This document shows positions 9,096-18,369 of a stretch of 64,000 nucleotides of DNA, one piece after another. Made by a program: the position numbers and the translations under genes. The notes under the pieces are model-generated. The model did no database searches. It saw only the letters and a list, made by a program, of their open reading frames with translations, and was not told where the DNA came from. The stretch comes from Gillisella vitis. Its GTDB lineage: Bacteria > Pseudomonadota > Alphaproteobacteria > Rhizobiales > Rhizobiaceae. The DNA lies in contig NZ_LMVL02000003.1 of the NCBI RefSeq assembly GCF_001541345.2, positions 434,001-498,000 of the forward strand, given 5' to 3'. Position 1 is the first letter of the stretch. Each line of letters starts with the position of its first letter.

Positions 9096-9482
9096 TTAGC
9101 GGCAGGCTGACGATCCGTTTGCCCAACGCTTGACGTCGGCAGAAATACGGCCGGACAGGGGCTCGTTCATGACGGGTCCGAAGGCCTGAAGCCTGGCGGG
9201 CGTGCCTTGCGCCATGACCACCAGCAGCGGACGGATGTCGCCACTGCCCTTGCGCACCAGAAGAATGCGCGGCTGGCCTGAATAGGAGGTCAGTTCGGCA
9301 TCCATGCGGTAAGCTTTGAAGGCAGGATCGCCGGACTTGAACCAGCAGGATGAGGCGCTGACCATCACCCGCTCCATCACGTCGAGGGCGCTTTGCGGCT
9401 TGACGGCAGCAGGCGGTGTCGGCTTGCAAGCACCCAGCATGGCGAGACCCGTAAGGGCGATCATAAGAAGTGGCTTGCGCAT
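9096..9482 (-). CDS. Small putative lipoprotein, function unknown
   Basis: A 128-residue protein with a lipoprotein signal: MRKPLLMIALTGLAMLGAC, lipobox LGAC, acylated Cys 19. The mature part has two further cysteines (SSCWF and the C-terminal SSACR) that could form a disulfide. I recognise no family. It lies 44 bp downstream of purQ on the same strand, so it may be read from the purine operon, but it has no evident link to purine synthesis. Confidence 0.65.
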   Translation of the reverse strand: MRKPLLMIALTGLAMLGACKPTPPAAVKPQSALDVMERVMVSASSCWFKSGDPAFKAYRMDAELTSYSGQPRILLVRKGSGDIRPLLVVMAQGTPARLQAFGPVMNEPLSGRISADVKRWANGSSACR

Positions 9483-9526
9483 CAGTTAATCCGAGTCCGA
9501 TTTGTAATTCAGGTCAACAACCGGTC

Positions 9527-10201
9527 TCAGGCTGCGGCGACGACGTCGAGAGCGGACGCAAACAGGCCTCGTCCATCATTACCGCCATGGGCGGCTTCGA
9601 TCAGGTTTTCCGGATGCGGCATCATGCCCAGCACATTGCCTTTTGCATTGATCACGCCGGCAATATTGTTGAGGGAGCCGTTCGGATTGGTGCCCTCGGC
9701 ATAGCGAAACACCACCTGGCCATTGTCTTCGATGGATTTCAGCGTCTCGGGATCAGCAAAATAATTGCCGTCGTGATGGGCAACCGGGCAACGGATGATC
9801 TGGCCTGCGGCATAGGCGCGCGAGAAATCCGTATCGTCATTGACGACTTCCAGCTTCACTTCGCGGCAGACGAATTTCAACGACGCATTGCGCATCAGCG
9901 CGCCTGGCAACATGCCGGCTTCCAAAAGAATCTGAAAACCGTTGCAAACGCCGAGAACCTTGACGCCCTGATCGGCCTTGGCCTTGATGGCCTGCATGAC
10001 GGGCATGCGCGCGGCAATGGCGCCGCAACGCAGATAGTCGCCATAGGAAAAGCCGCCGGGAATGACAATCAGGTCGACATCCGGGATCTCCGTTTCCGTC
10101 TGCCAGATGGTAACGGGTGGGGTGCCGGAAATCTTGGTCAAAGCCGCGATCATGTCGCGGTCACGGTTCAGGCCGGGCAATTGAACAACGGCGGATTTCA
10201 T
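9527..10201 (-). CDS. purQ: Phosphoribosylformylglycinamidine synthase subunit PurQ
   Basis: Glutaminase subunit (224 aa) of the three-part FGAM synthase in purine synthesis; it supplies ammonia to PurL. It shows the class I glutamine amidotransferase triad: nucleophile Cys86 in GVCNGFQ and the His/Glu of MMPHPEN near residue 196. The oxyanion region [11 protein letters not shown] is intact. The length is normal for a stand-alone PurQ. It is downstream of purS and purC on the same strand, while the partner purL lies about 29 kb away at 39089. Confidence 0.96.
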   Translation of the reverse strand: MKSAVVQLPGLNRDRDMIAALTKISGTPPVTIWQTETEIPDVDLIVIPGGFSYGDYLRCGAIAARMPVMQAIKAKADQGVKVLGVCNGFQILLEAGMLPGALMRNASLKFVCREVKLEVVNDDTDFSRAYAAGQIIRCPVAHHDGNYFADPETLKSIEDNGQVVFRYAEGTNPNGSLNNIAGVINAKGNVLGMMPHPENLIEAAHGGNDGRGLFASALDVVAAA

Positions 10202-10341
10202 GGCGTCGGTTCCCAGTTGACTGTCTGTTCCAGACGCTGCCGGGTTGATGTTTCAATCAGGCGGTCTCTGGATTTTTTGTGATGTCATTTGCCTTGCAAA
10301 GATTGGCTTCCGTTCTTCACAAGGCAAAGCCTAAAGCATCG

Positions 10342-10359
10342 TGCGTTTGATCAAACGCA
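10342..10359. repeat. 18-bp perfect palindrome (rhizobial GCATCGTGCG-type element)
   Basis: The sequence TGCGTTTGATCAAACGCA is a perfect palindrome in the 196-bp purS-purQ gap, preceded by GCATCG. The same GCATCGTGC- lead-in recurs at 14167, and a similar TGCGTTTTATAAAACGCA core occurs at 16749. It probably belongs to a dispersed intergenic repeat family and could form an mRNA hairpin inside the pur transcript. Confidence 0.6.
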
Positions 10360-10397
10360 TTGCGGCTTTGCCGTCCCCGTCACCGGGAACGGTTCGC

Positions 10398-10640
10398 TCA
10401 ATCGATCGAGATCGCGTAATTTTCGATCACGGTATTGGCCAGCAGCTTCTCGCACATGGCTTTCAATTCCGCTTCTGCTGCGGCCTTGTCGGCGGTGTCG
10501 AGCGACAGGTCGAAAACCTTGCCCTGGCGGACCTGGTTGACGTCGCCGAAGCCGAGCGCGCTGAGCGCTCCTTCGATAGCCTTGCCTTGCGGGTCCAGAA
10601 CGCCGTTTTTCAACGTAACGGTGACGCGAGCCTTAATCAC
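10398..10640 (-). CDS. purS: Phosphoribosylformylglycinamidine synthase subunit PurS
   Basis: Small subunit (80 aa) that bridges PurQ and PurL. The start is GTG at 10640 with GGAG 8 bases upstream; the frame is open further upstream, but that part overlaps purC out of frame. The sequence IKARVTVTLKNGVLDPQGKA is the PurS signature, followed by GFGDVNQVRQGK. It lies 16 bp downstream of purC, so the two are probably co-transcribed. Confidence 0.95.
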   Translation of the reverse strand: MIKARVTVTLKNGVLDPQGKAIEGALSALGFGDVNQVRQGKVFDLSLDTADKAAAEAELKAMCEKLLANTVIENYAISID

Positions 10641-10656
10641 GATTGTGTCTCCAGAA

Positions 10657-11421
10657 CTACTTGACCAGAACCGGGCCGGTGCCGCGAACGGGTTCGTTTT
10701 CATTGATGATGCCGAGACGGCGCGCCACTTCCTGATAGGCTTCCAGCAGCCCGCCCATATCGTGGCGGAAGCGGTCCTTGTCCAATTTCTCGTGGGTTTC
10801 AACGTCCCAAAGGCGGCAGCTGTCGGGCGAAATCTCGTCGGCCAAAACGATGCGCATCATGTCACCTTCGTAGAGGCGACCGCATTCGATCTTGAAATCG
10901 ACCAGCTGAATGCCGATGCCGAGGAAGAGCCCTGAGAGGAAGTCATTGACGCGAATGGCCAGCGCCATGATATCGTCCAGCTCAGCCGGATTGGCCCAGC
11001 CAAACGCGGTGATATGCTCTTCCGAGACAATCGGATCTTCCAGCGCATCGGATTTATAATAGAATTCGATGATGGAGCGCGGCAGAACCACGCCTTCTTC
11101 GATGCCGAGACGCTTGGACAGGGAACCGGCGGCGACATTGCGCACGACGATCTCAAGCGGAATGATTTCCACTTCCTTGATCAGCTGCTCACGCATGTTG
11201 AGGCGGCGGATGAAGTGGGTGGGAATGCCGATCTTGTTCAGATGCGTGTAGACATATTCGCAGATGCGATTGTTCAACACGCCTTTGCCGTCGATGACAT
11301 CATGCTTTTTCTTGTTGAAGGCTGTTGCATCATCCTTGAAAAACTGGATCAGCGTGCCCGGCTCAGGACCCTCGTACAGGATCTTGGCCTTGCCTTCGTA
11401 AATACGGCGGCGACGGTTCAT
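10657..11421 (-). CDS. purC: SAICAR synthetase (PurC)
   Basis: Phosphoribosylaminoimidazole-succinocarboxamide synthase (254 aa), which joins aspartate to CAIR in purine synthesis. Diagnostic segments are [11 protein letters not shown] at the N-terminus, the SAICAR synthetase signature around [13 protein letters not shown] (about residue 95), and LVDFKIECG with [13 protein letters not shown]. The length matches bacterial PurC. It is the first gene of the purC-purS-purQ cluster; the 293 bp upstream presumably hold the promoter, though I could not pick one out with confidence. Confidence 0.96.
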   Translation of the reverse strand: MNRRRRIYEGKAKILYEGPEPGTLIQFFKDDATAFNKKKHDVIDGKGVLNNRICEYVYTHLNKIGIPTHFIRRLNMREQLIKEVEIIPLEIVVRNVAAGSLSKRLGIEEGVVLPRSIIEFYYKSDALEDPIVSEEHITAFGWANPAELDDIMALAIRVNDFLSGLFLGIGIQLVDFKIECGRLYEGDMMRIVLADEISPDSCRLWDVETHEKLDKDRFRHDMGGLLEAYQEVARRLGIINENEPVRGTGPVLVK

Positions 11422-11714
11422 GACGGTTTGTCTCTATTGTTGGCGTCGCACAAGGGACGCTCTGTGTCACTGGTTGAGGCGGTCCATAAAGGAAAACGCG
11501 GCTTTTCACAATCCGGCTCTTGCCCCTTCCTTGTTTTTCTGGTCGCGCCCGGTTCGGACGCATCCACACAGGCTTCTGCTCCCTACCGTTCAATCTCCAA
11601 TGCAGACATTACCGACCATGGAGAATCGCGATCTATCACAGCAGCCCAGGATATTATCTTTAGCACAGCGGTGCCGAACCACGAAATCCGTGGCCGTAGA
11701 AAGCCATGGATAAG

Positions 11715-12275
11715 TCAGTCCTCGGCTGAAAGCTTGCTGAGAAACTGGGCAAACACCATGGTGCCTTCCGGCCAGGGACCATGGCCGGATTCGGCATTGA
11801 GATGGCCAGCCTCGCCCGCATCGACGAGGAGCGCTCCCCAGGCCTTGGCGATATCCTCGGCATGATCATAGGTGCCGAACGGATCGTTGCGACTAGCGAC
11901 CATGAGCGTAGGGAAGGGCAGGGGCACACGGGGATAAGGCCCGAAGGTCATCAGGTGGCGAGGTCGGATTTCCGCGTTGGCCACATCCGGCGGTGCCACT
12001 AGAAAAGCGCCAGCTACCTTGCGCTGAAAATGCGGCACCGCATGCACGATCGTTGGCACACCCAGCGAGTGTCCCACCAGCACGACCGGTTTTTCGGCGC
12101 GGTTTACCTCTTCCACCAGCCGCTTCACCCAATCCTCCCGGACAGGTTTTGCCCATTCGGCCTGCTCAACGCGGCGCGCGGTGGACAGTTTGCCCTCCCA
12201 ACGGCTTTGCCAATGGTCCGGCCCGGAATTGGTATAGCCGGGAACGATCAAGATTTCTGCTTGCGATGCCTTCAT
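11715..12275 (-). CDS. RBBP9/YdeN-family alpha/beta hydrolase
   Basis: A 186-residue serine hydrolase. The nucleophile elbow is GHSLG (about 68-72), with the acid in ASRNDPFG and the histidine in AGHLNAESGHGPWPEG. This compact arrangement and the N-terminal LIVPGYTNSGPDHWQSRWE stretch are typical of the RBBP9/YdeN family (DUF1234-type serine hydrolases). The physiological substrate is unknown. It stands alone, about 290 bp upstream of purC on the same strand and divergent from the tannase-family gene. Confidence 0.82.
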   Translation of the reverse strand: MKASQAEILIVPGYTNSGPDHWQSRWEGKLSTARRVEQAEWAKPVREDWVKRLVEEVNRAEKPVVLVGHSLGVPTIVHAVPHFQRKVAGAFLVAPPDVANAEIRPRHLMTFGPYPRVPLPFPTLMVASRNDPFGTYDHAEDIAKAWGALLVDAGEAGHLNAESGHGPWPEGTMVFAQFLSKLSAED

Positions 12276-12417
12276 GCCGCTTATCTGCGATCCGTAGCGC
12301 CTTGCGTCAAGAGTGTGAGCGCGGCAAGGACAAAAGAAAATGGTTTGTCTTGCCTACCAATATTGACGACGACCGGCCGACGGGATTACCTTGGCCGGGA
12401 TATTCTGGGAGGAATTC

Positions 12418-14088
12418 ATGTCATTATTTGCTGTGCGGAGCGCGGTGTTTGCGGCTCTGATGTTTCCGTCATTTCTGTATGCATCCGGGGCCAATGCCGC
12501 CGGCACATGCGAGGATGTCCGCAATAGCGGCGCGCATCCACCCGAATTGACCATAACTGAGGCAACATCCGTTTCCAGCACTGCGGAGATGCCACGCAGC
12601 CATTGCCTGATTCAGGGCGAATTGGCGCCTCACCAGGGCATTGATGGCAGAGCCTATGCCATCCATTTCGAAATGCGGCTTCCAGATGATTGGAATGGCC
12701 GGTTCGTGCATCAGTTCAACGGTGGCAACGACGGTAAGGTCTTGGCCGCTACCGGTCCGCTGCTCGGCGGCAACAAGGCGGACAATGCGCTCAGCCGTGG
12801 TTATGCAGTGGTCTCCAGCGATGCCGGCCATGACGAAGCGGCATTTTCCGACAAGGGGCTTGCCGGTTCAGCCGCCTTTGGCTTCGACCCGGTCGCCCGC
12901 CAGGATTATGGCTACAGTGCCGTCGCCAAGCTCAACCCCTTGGCCATGCAGCTTGTTGAGCAGTATTACGGACAAAAAATTGCCTTTCGCTACGGCATCG
13001 GTGGCTCGAACGGTGGCCGCCATGCGCTGATGGCCGCCACGCGGTTGCCGGAGCAATTCGATGGTCTGCTCGTCGGTTATCCCGGCTTCAATTTGCCGAA
13101 GGCCGCTCTTCAGCATGCCTGGGACGTGCAATCCTGGGCCAAGGTCGATCAGGATATCGCCAAAGCCTTTTCTCCCGCCGATATGGCGGTTCTCGCCAAG
13201 GGCATCCTTACCGCCTGCGATGCCTTGGACGGTCGGGTTGATGGCGTTGTCGGCAACGCGGAGGCCTGCCAGAGCCGCTTCAATCTCGCCTCCCTGGCCT
13301 GCAAGGCTGAGAAGCAGCCCGATTGCCTCAGCCAGAGCCAGATCACTGCCCTCCGGGCCAGCCATGCCGGCCCGAAAAACAGCAAGGGCCATGCGCTGTA
13401 CAGCAATTGGGATTGGGACCCGGGCATGGGGTCTGCCAATTGGCGACTGTGGAAATTGCAGAGCCCTGTTGCAGCCTGGGGTGGCAAGCCAATCATTGCT
13501 GTGATGGGAGCGGGTTCGCTGGCTCAGATCTTCACCACGCCGCCCGTGCCCGTTAATGGAACGCCGGAGGATCTGCAAAAGTTTTTGCTTGGCTTCGATT
13601 TCGACCGGGATGCGCCGAAGATTTTTGCGAAATCAGGCCCGTTCACGGAATCTGCTGCAGATTTCATGATTCCCCCCAATAGCGCCAATCCGAATTTGAA
13701 GGCATTTAAAGCCGCGGGCCACAAGATGATTGTTTTTCATGGCAATGCCGATCCGGTATTTTCAGTGCTCGATACGGTCAAGTGGTACCGCAAACTCGAC
13801 AGCAATAACGGTCGCAAGGCGGGTGATTTCGTCAAATTCTACCGCATCCCCGGCATGCCGCATGGGGCGGGTGGTCCCTCCTATGACGATTTCGATTTCT
13901 TCACACCGCTCGTCGCCTGGGTAGAAAAGGGCGCTGCGCCCGGTCCGGTTTCCGCCGGCATTACCAAGGACAACAAGGAGGCGTCAGCACTAACGCCGGG
14001 GCGCTATCTTTACTGCCCCTATCCCCTGGTTGCGCATTACGATAAAGCCGCTGCTGGCTCGGATTCCATCCCCTTCAAATGCCGCTGA
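12418..14088 (+). CDS. Secreted tannase/feruloyl esterase family protein
   Basis: A 556-residue exported alpha/beta hydrolase of the tannase family, which de-esterifies plant phenolic esters. ATG 12418 is chosen over the longer frame because GGGAGGAATTC precedes it and the N-terminus then reads as a Sec signal peptide (cleavage near ANAAG). The nucleophile motif is GGSNGGRHA (about 195), the acid is in FHGNADPVFS, and the histidine is in GMPHGAGG. Several cysteines (AGTCEDV, EACQSRF, ACKAE, PDCLS) fit the family's disulfides, including the CS-D-HC-type arrangement. A plant-cell-wall role is an inference from family. Upstream there is only about 140 bp, divergent from the RBBP9-like gene. Confidence 0.85.
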   Translation: MSLFAVRSAVFAALMFPSFLYASGANAAGTCEDVRNSGAHPPELTITEATSVSSTAEMPRSHCLIQGELAPHQGIDGRAYAIHFEMRLPDDWNGRFVHQFNGGNDGKVLAATGPLLGGNKADNALSRGYAVVSSDAGHDEAAFSDKGLAGSAAFGFDPVARQDYGYSAVAKLNPLAMQLVEQYYGQKIAFRYGIGGSNGGRHALMAATRLPEQFDGLLVGYPGFNLPKAALQHAWDVQSWAKVDQDIAKAFSPADMAVLAKGILTACDALDGRVDGVVGNAEACQSRFNLASLACKAEKQPDCLSQSQITALRASHAGPKNSKGHALYSNWDWDPGMGSANWRLWKLQSPVAAWGGKPIIAVMGAGSLAQIFTTPPVPVNGTPEDLQKFLLGFDFDRDAPKIFAKSGPFTESAADFMIPPNSANPNLKAFKAAGHKMIVFHGNADPVFSVLDTVKWYRKLDSNNGRKAGDFVKFYRIPGMPHGAGGPSYDDFDFFTPLVAWVEKGAAPGPVSAGITKDNKEASALTPGRYLYCPYPLVAHYDKAAAGSDSIPFKCR

Positions 14089-14703
14089 GATAAAAAAACG
14101 GCATAGGAGCATCGGATCTGAGACCAGTTCATCCTTTTTAGGCCGATAGTGGTTTTTGTGATGAGAGCATCGTGCATTCTTCAAATGCACGATGCTTTGT
14201 GATTTTGTTTTGCATCGGGTTTATCCGAAAGCCGGTCCCGCTGTTCGACCGATGCTCCCAATTATTAACGTCGCCATTCTGACGGTTGTCATGGAAATTG
14301 GACGCCAGTTTTCGCGAAAAGACAAATGGCGCAAACAGGTTCTGGTTTATGGCTGGCGTGTTTTGATATCGCACGTATGACAGAGCCGTCAGGGAGCTGC
14401 TCAAATCTTCTGCTGACCAAGAACATCAATCAAAGATTGTTTTTTACTGATGATCACCATAAAATAGAATTTACAGTATATATTAGAGTATTATTTTGTA
14501 GTTGTGTTTCGCGTTTGCGATGCGATCGTCTCTCTCTCTCGAGAAAAATATATCGATTATCATTTGCCAATGGATTTTTAGTGAGTGACGGGCGATAACT
14601 GTAAATATTATTTAAGATCACTGGGTGCAGACATATTTCTTATACGCCCAGGCTGGGACCGGGTGAGGCATGACAAAGCAACCGTATTTTGGGTTAACAT
14701 CTC
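14089..14703. other. Intergenic region with hairpin, AT-rich
   Basis: 615 bp without a gene I can support. A strong hairpin at 14167-14195 lies in the first 110 bp. From about 14400 the sequence turns markedly AT-rich and contains a short CT run near 14530. It presumably holds the promoter of the diguanylate cyclase. Several short open frames here match nothing I recognise. Confidence 0.5.
14167..14195. terminator. GCATCGTGCATT hairpin followed by T-rich sequence
   Basis: Arms GCATCGTGCATT and AATGCACGATGC with a short central loop, followed by TTTGTGATTTTGTTTT. It lies about 80 bp after the tannase-family gene and could terminate it. The arm sequence also belongs to the dispersed GCATCGT palindrome family seen at 10342 and 25338. 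Confidence 0.55.
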
Positions 14704-15945
14704 TTGGTTTTACTCTTCAATATTCCAACGCTGATGATCTGCCTCCTGGTCGGATGGACCTTGAATTCTGTGCTGATGAGCATCAGTTGGTTTTTCGACC
14801 GTAAATCCAGCCAGTTGGGCGTTTGGAGTATCGGTTTTTGGTGTGTTGCAATCGGTACATGCTTGCAGGCTTTGCGTGGGATCGTTCCTGAATCTCTCGG
14901 TATCGGCCTTGGTGGAGCACTGGTGCTTTTGGGTTCCGGACTGGTGTGGGTTGGGTTTCGGATCTTCGATGGGTTTTCCCGTTCCGGTTGGTTTGTGGTC
15001 GCGATAACCGCGATTTGGCTCCTATGCTATTTTGGAGTGAATATCTTTTCCACCAATCCCGATTACCGAATTGTCCTCTACACGATTTTAACCGTTATCC
15101 AGATTGGCGCTTTGGCCGCCTCGATTTGGTCCGGATGGAAGAGTGACCATTTTCCAGTCCGCCTTGTCCTTATCTTCATGCTGCTGTCCTACTGCTTCGT
15201 CATGTTGATGCGTATTCCGTTGGTGATGATCTGGCCGGTCACCGAGATCGGTGGCGTAGCCCAAACACCATGGGTGTCGGTCGTTACCTTTATTTTATAC
15301 GTCAACAGCCTTGGGCTGGGGATCGGCATTTTTGCGCTCAGCAGCCATCGAAGCCTCATGCAGTATAAGCATGCCTCCGAGATCGACATGCTGACCGGCG
15401 TTCTCAACCGCCGCGCTTTCTATGAGCGTGCCCAGTCACAAATGCTTAAGAATGCTGGTGTGCTGGCGCTGATCGATCTCGATCATTTCAAATACATCAA
15501 TGATGCCCATGGACATGCCGGAGGCGACGCCGCCTTGTGTGCCTTTGGGAAAACGATGATCGAGCAACTCAATGCGAACATGGTGTTTGGTCGGCTTGGC
15601 GGGGAAGAGTTTGCTCTGTTCATGCCGCAAATGACGGGTGGTGAAGCGCTGGCCTTTTGCGATGGGCTGCGGCAATCCGTTGCCCGGCTCACCACTCCCT
15701 GGCGTGACACGACGATCACCATGACCATCAGTATCGGCATGCATGAGGTCGTCAAAGCTGGCGCAGATCTCGACGCGGTGTCTCTTCGGGCGGATGCAGC
15801 GCTTTACCGGGCTAAAGATCAAGGACGGGATCGTTGCGTTTTGAGCGCTGCGGAGGAAGCCGTGGTGCAGAAACCGGAGGAGGGGATGGCTGCCGTCATC
15901 GCGCTGATCGGTGCAAAACCAGCGGCGGTACCCGAACTATCGTGA
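14704..15945 (+). CDS. Membrane-bound diguanylate cyclase (GGDEF)
   Basis: Synthesises cyclic di-GMP from GTP. The N-terminal about 220 residues hold six or so hydrophobic helices with no sensor family I can name; the C-terminal GGDEF domain starts at DMLTGVLNRRAFYER. The active site is GGEEF (in FGRLGGEEFALF), competent for catalysis, and the metal-binding DLDHFKYIND is intact. The I-site RxxD expected five residues before GGEEF is absent (NANM), so classical product inhibition is unlikely. The longest start is TTG 14704; ATG 14734 is an alternative, and neither has a clear ribosome site. It is convergent with the GST gene. Confidence 0.88.
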   Translation: MVLLFNIPTLMICLLVGWTLNSVLMSISWFFDRKSSQLGVWSIGFWCVAIGTCLQALRGIVPESLGIGLGGALVLLGSGLVWVGFRIFDGFSRSGWFVVAITAIWLLCYFGVNIFSTNPDYRIVLYTILTVIQIGALAASIWSGWKSDHFPVRLVLIFMLLSYCFVMLMRIPLVMIWPVTEIGGVAQTPWVSVVTFILYVNSLGLGIGIFALSSHRSLMQYKHASEIDMLTGVLNRRAFYERAQSQMLKNAGVLALIDLDHFKYINDAHGHAGGDAALCAFGKTMIEQLNANMVFGRLGGEEFALFMPQMTGGEALAFCDGLRQSVARLTTPWRDTTITMTISIGMHEVVKAGADLDAVSLRADAALYRAKDQGRDRCVLSAAEEAVVQKPEEGMAAVIALIGAKPAAVPELS

Positions 15946-15974
15946 TGTGTTGAAAAATTCTGGTAAGGGGAATA

Positions 15975-16001
15975 CCAAGCGCCATCTTTGAGGGCGCTTG
16001 G
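15975..16001. terminator. Hairpin between convergent genes
   Basis: Perfect 9-bp stem CCAAGCGCC / GGCGCTTGG with a 9-base loop, midway between the convergent GGDEF (ends 15945) and GST (ends 16056) genes. It probably terminates one or both transcripts; no long T-run is present. Confidence 0.5.
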
Positions 16002-16055
16002 CAAATTCTGTTTCATCAGAGGTCCGATGTGTTCAATCGGATCTGAAATTCAAGG

Positions 16056-16679
16056 TCATGCGGTGGCTGCGGCCTGGGCTTCGGTGTCGATTTCACTCGC
16101 ACGGCGGTAGGCATCGCGATCGGTCATCCGGGCAATGTAATCGGTAAAGACCGGACGTGCTGGCACACTGTTCACTCTCAGTGAGAACGACAGATGCGAT
16201 GCAAGATAGAGATCGGCGGCGCTAAAGCTTTCGCCAGCGATATACGGGCTTGCGGAAATTGCCGAAGCAACCACATCCATCATGGTGTCAATGCTGCCGT
16301 AGCCAACCATGCCGCGACGCTCATCGGGGACGGCAAAGCCACAGGCCTGGCCAATGACGGCGGCTTCCACGGGGCCAGCGGTGAAAAACAGCCAGCGGTA
16401 ATAGCTGCCGCGCTTGTCAAGGGCAGGTGCAAGGCCCGCCTCAGGAAAGGCATCGGCCAGATAGGCGAGAATGGCTGGCGTTTCCGTCACCACCGTTTTG
16501 CCATGGCGGATAGCGGGGACTTTGCCCAGCGGGTTGATGGCGGTGTAGTCGGCCGCCTTCATGACGGGGCCGTAGGCGACCAATTCGGTCTGATAGGGTT
16601 GGCCGATCTCTTCCAGCATCCAGCGAACGATGCGCCCTCTGGACATTGGATTGGTGTATAAAACGACTTGCTCGGTCAT
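16056..16679 (-). CDS. Glutathione S-transferase family protein
   Basis: A 207-residue GST: N-terminal thioredoxin-like domain (VVLYTNPMSRGRIVRW, NPLGKVPAI with the cis-Pro, ETPAILAYLAD) and a C-terminal helical domain with the FSAADLYLASHL N-capping motif. ATG 16679 follows a GGGGAAGAG ribosome site; the frame extends 19 codons further with no support. The residue after TNPM is Ser-Arg, so a serine may activate glutathione. The substrate is unknown. No neighbour suggests a pathway. Confidence 0.87.
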   Translation of the reverse strand: MTEQVVLYTNPMSRGRIVRWMLEEIGQPYQTELVAYGPVMKAADYTAINPLGKVPAIRHGKTVVTETPAILAYLADAFPEAGLAPALDKRGSYYRWLFFTAGPVEAAVIGQACGFAVPDERRGMVGYGSIDTMMDVVASAISASPYIAGESFSAADLYLASHLSFSLRVNSVPARPVFTDYIARMTDRDAYRRASEIDTEAQAAATA

Positions 16680-16748
16680 GGTGTTCTCTTCCCCAAAAAA
16701 TGCATAGAATACATAGGATTGACGATGCTCAGGCATCCTCGCCTGACA

Positions 16749-16788
16749 TTACAGCGCCGTGCGTTTTATAAAACGCACGGCGCTGTAA
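16749..16788. repeat. 40-bp perfect palindrome
   Basis: From TTACAGCGCCGTGCG to its exact reverse complement, centred on TTTATAAA, with no mismatch over 40 bp. It lies upstream of the GST gene and is followed at 16801-16851 by a second element (AATCGATTCCGATTTATGG then ATGCAGTA) also found at 38002 and 47312. The two parts together resemble a rhizobial intergenic mosaic element. Confidence 0.75.
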
Positions 16789-16800
16789 CACTCTAAATCT

Positions 16801-16851
16801 GCCGTATAATTTTATCCTTAAATCGATTCCGATTTATGGAATCATGCAGTA
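16801..16851. repeat. Imperfect palindromic element, AATCGATTCCGATT core
   Basis: Shares AATCGATTCCGATT, a GGAAT stretch and ATGCA-TA with elements at 47312-47342 (same strand) and 38002-38032 (opposite strand). The flanks are roughly self-complementary. Its only location is intergenic. Confidence 0.55.
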
Positions 16852-16932
16852 GACGGACGGCCATTTTTATTGGCTCTCCCTATAACGCGAAAACCCGGCG
16901 CGATGGCCGGGTCTTGCAAAACGTGTGACGGC

Positions 16933-18147
16933 TCAGGCGGCCATTGCAGCCCGAAGATTTTCATCCACCTTGTCGAGGAAGGCGGTGGTCGACAGCCATG
17001 GCTGGTCGGGGCCGATCAGCAGCGCCAGATCCTTGGTCATGAAGCCAGCTTCGACTGTGTCGACGCAAACCTTTTCAAGGGTGAGGGCGAACTTGGCCAG
17101 CTCGGCATTGTCGTCCAGCTTGGCGCGGTGCGCGAGGCCACGGGTCCAGGCAAAGATCGAGGCGATGGAATTGGTCGAGGTTTCCTGGCCCTTCTGGTGC
17201 TGGCGATAGTGACGGGTCACGGTGCCGTGGGCGGCTTCGGCTTCCACCGTGCGGCCATCCGGCGACAGCAGAACCGAGGTCATCAGGCCGAGCGAGCCGA
17301 AGCCCTGCGCAACCGTATCCGACTGCACGTCGCCGTCATAGTTCTTGCAGGCCCAGATATAGCCACCCGACCACTTCAGCGCGGAGGCAACCATGTCGTC
17401 GATCAGGCGATGCTCGTAGGTAATGCCAGCGGCGTCGAACTGAGCCTTGAATTCGGCCTGGTAGACTTCCTCGAAAATATCCTTGAAGCGACCGTCATAG
17501 GCCTTCAAGATGGTGTTCTTGGTGGACAGGTACACCGGCCACTTGCGCATCAGGCCGTAGTTCATCGAAGCGCGGGCGAAATCGCGGATCGAGTCATCCA
17601 GGTTGTACATGGCCATTGCCACACCGGCGGACGGTGCATCGAACACGTCCTTCTCGATCACCTGGCCGTCTTCGCCGACGAATTTGATGGTCAGCTTGCC
17701 CTTGCCGGGGAATTTGAAATCGGTTGCCTTATACTGGTCGCCGAAAGCATGACGACCAACAACGATTGGCTGGGTCCAGCCGGGAACGAGACGGGGTACG
17801 TTTTTGCAGATGATTGGCTCGCGGAAAATAACGCCGCCGAGGATGTTGCGGATCGTGCCGTTCGGGCTTTTCCACATTTCCTTCAGGTTGAATTCCTTCA
17901 CGCGGGCTTCGTCGGGCGTGATGGTGGCGCATTTGATGCCGACGCCGTGCTTTTTGATGGCGTGGGCGGAATCAATCGTTACCTGGTCATTGGTTGCATC
18001 GCGGTTTTCTACCGAGAGGTCGTAGTATTCAATCTCGAGATCGAGATAGGGAAGGATCAGCTTTTCCTTGATGAACTGCCAGATGATACGGGTCATTTCA
18101 TCGCCGTCGAGATCGACGACCGGGTTGGCAACCTTGATCTTTTGCAT
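16933..18147 (-). CDS. icd: NADP-dependent isocitrate dehydrogenase
   Basis: TCA-cycle enzyme (404 aa) converting isocitrate to 2-oxoglutarate with NADP+. It is the eukaryotic-like type II form common in rhizobia: [17 protein letters not shown] at the start, then [29 protein letters not shown] (substrate-binding serine/arginine region), [13 protein letters not shown] and the [20 protein letters not shown] metal and cofactor region near residue 275. The length matches the family. A GAGGAAGA ribosome site precedes the ATG at 18147. It is divergent from the tRNA methyltransferase gene with a 222-bp gap. Confidence 0.97.
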   Translation of the reverse strand: MQKIKVANPVVDLDGDEMTRIIWQFIKEKLILPYLDLEIEYYDLSVENRDATNDQVTIDSAHAIKKHGVGIKCATITPDEARVKEFNLKEMWKSPNGTIRNILGGVIFREPIICKNVPRLVPGWTQPIVVGRHAFGDQYKATDFKFPGKGKLTIKFVGEDGQVIEKDVFDAPSAGVAMAMYNLDDSIRDFARASMNYGLMRKWPVYLSTKNTILKAYDGRFKDIFEEVYQAEFKAQFDAAGITYEHRLIDDMVASALKWSGGYIWACKNYDGDVQSDTVAQGFGSLGLMTSVLLSPDGRTVEAEAAHGTVTRHYRQHQKGQETSTNSIASIFAWTRGLAHRAKLDDNAELAKFALTLEKVCVDTVEAGFMTKDLALLIGPDQPWLSTTAFLDKVDENLRAAMAA

Positions 18148-18369
18148 AAGTCTTCCTCATCGATAGGGCGGCTTTAATTCGACCGCGTCTCTGTCCATAT
18201 GACCGGAGTTGCCTATAGCATTCTCGCAAGCCAAGGCAAACAGGAAGCCGCGTGTGGACTTCATTTTAGCTTGAATGCGCTTTGCCTTCCGCCTCTTGCA
18301 TTTTGGGCTGTTTATGCCCATGCAGGCGTAAATTTGCAGGGTTAAGTGAATAATTGCAGGAAAGGCGCC

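Noticed and set aside
16870-18177. 435-residue plus-strand ORF
   Set aside because: Antisense shadow of isocitrate dehydrogenase; no domain recognised.
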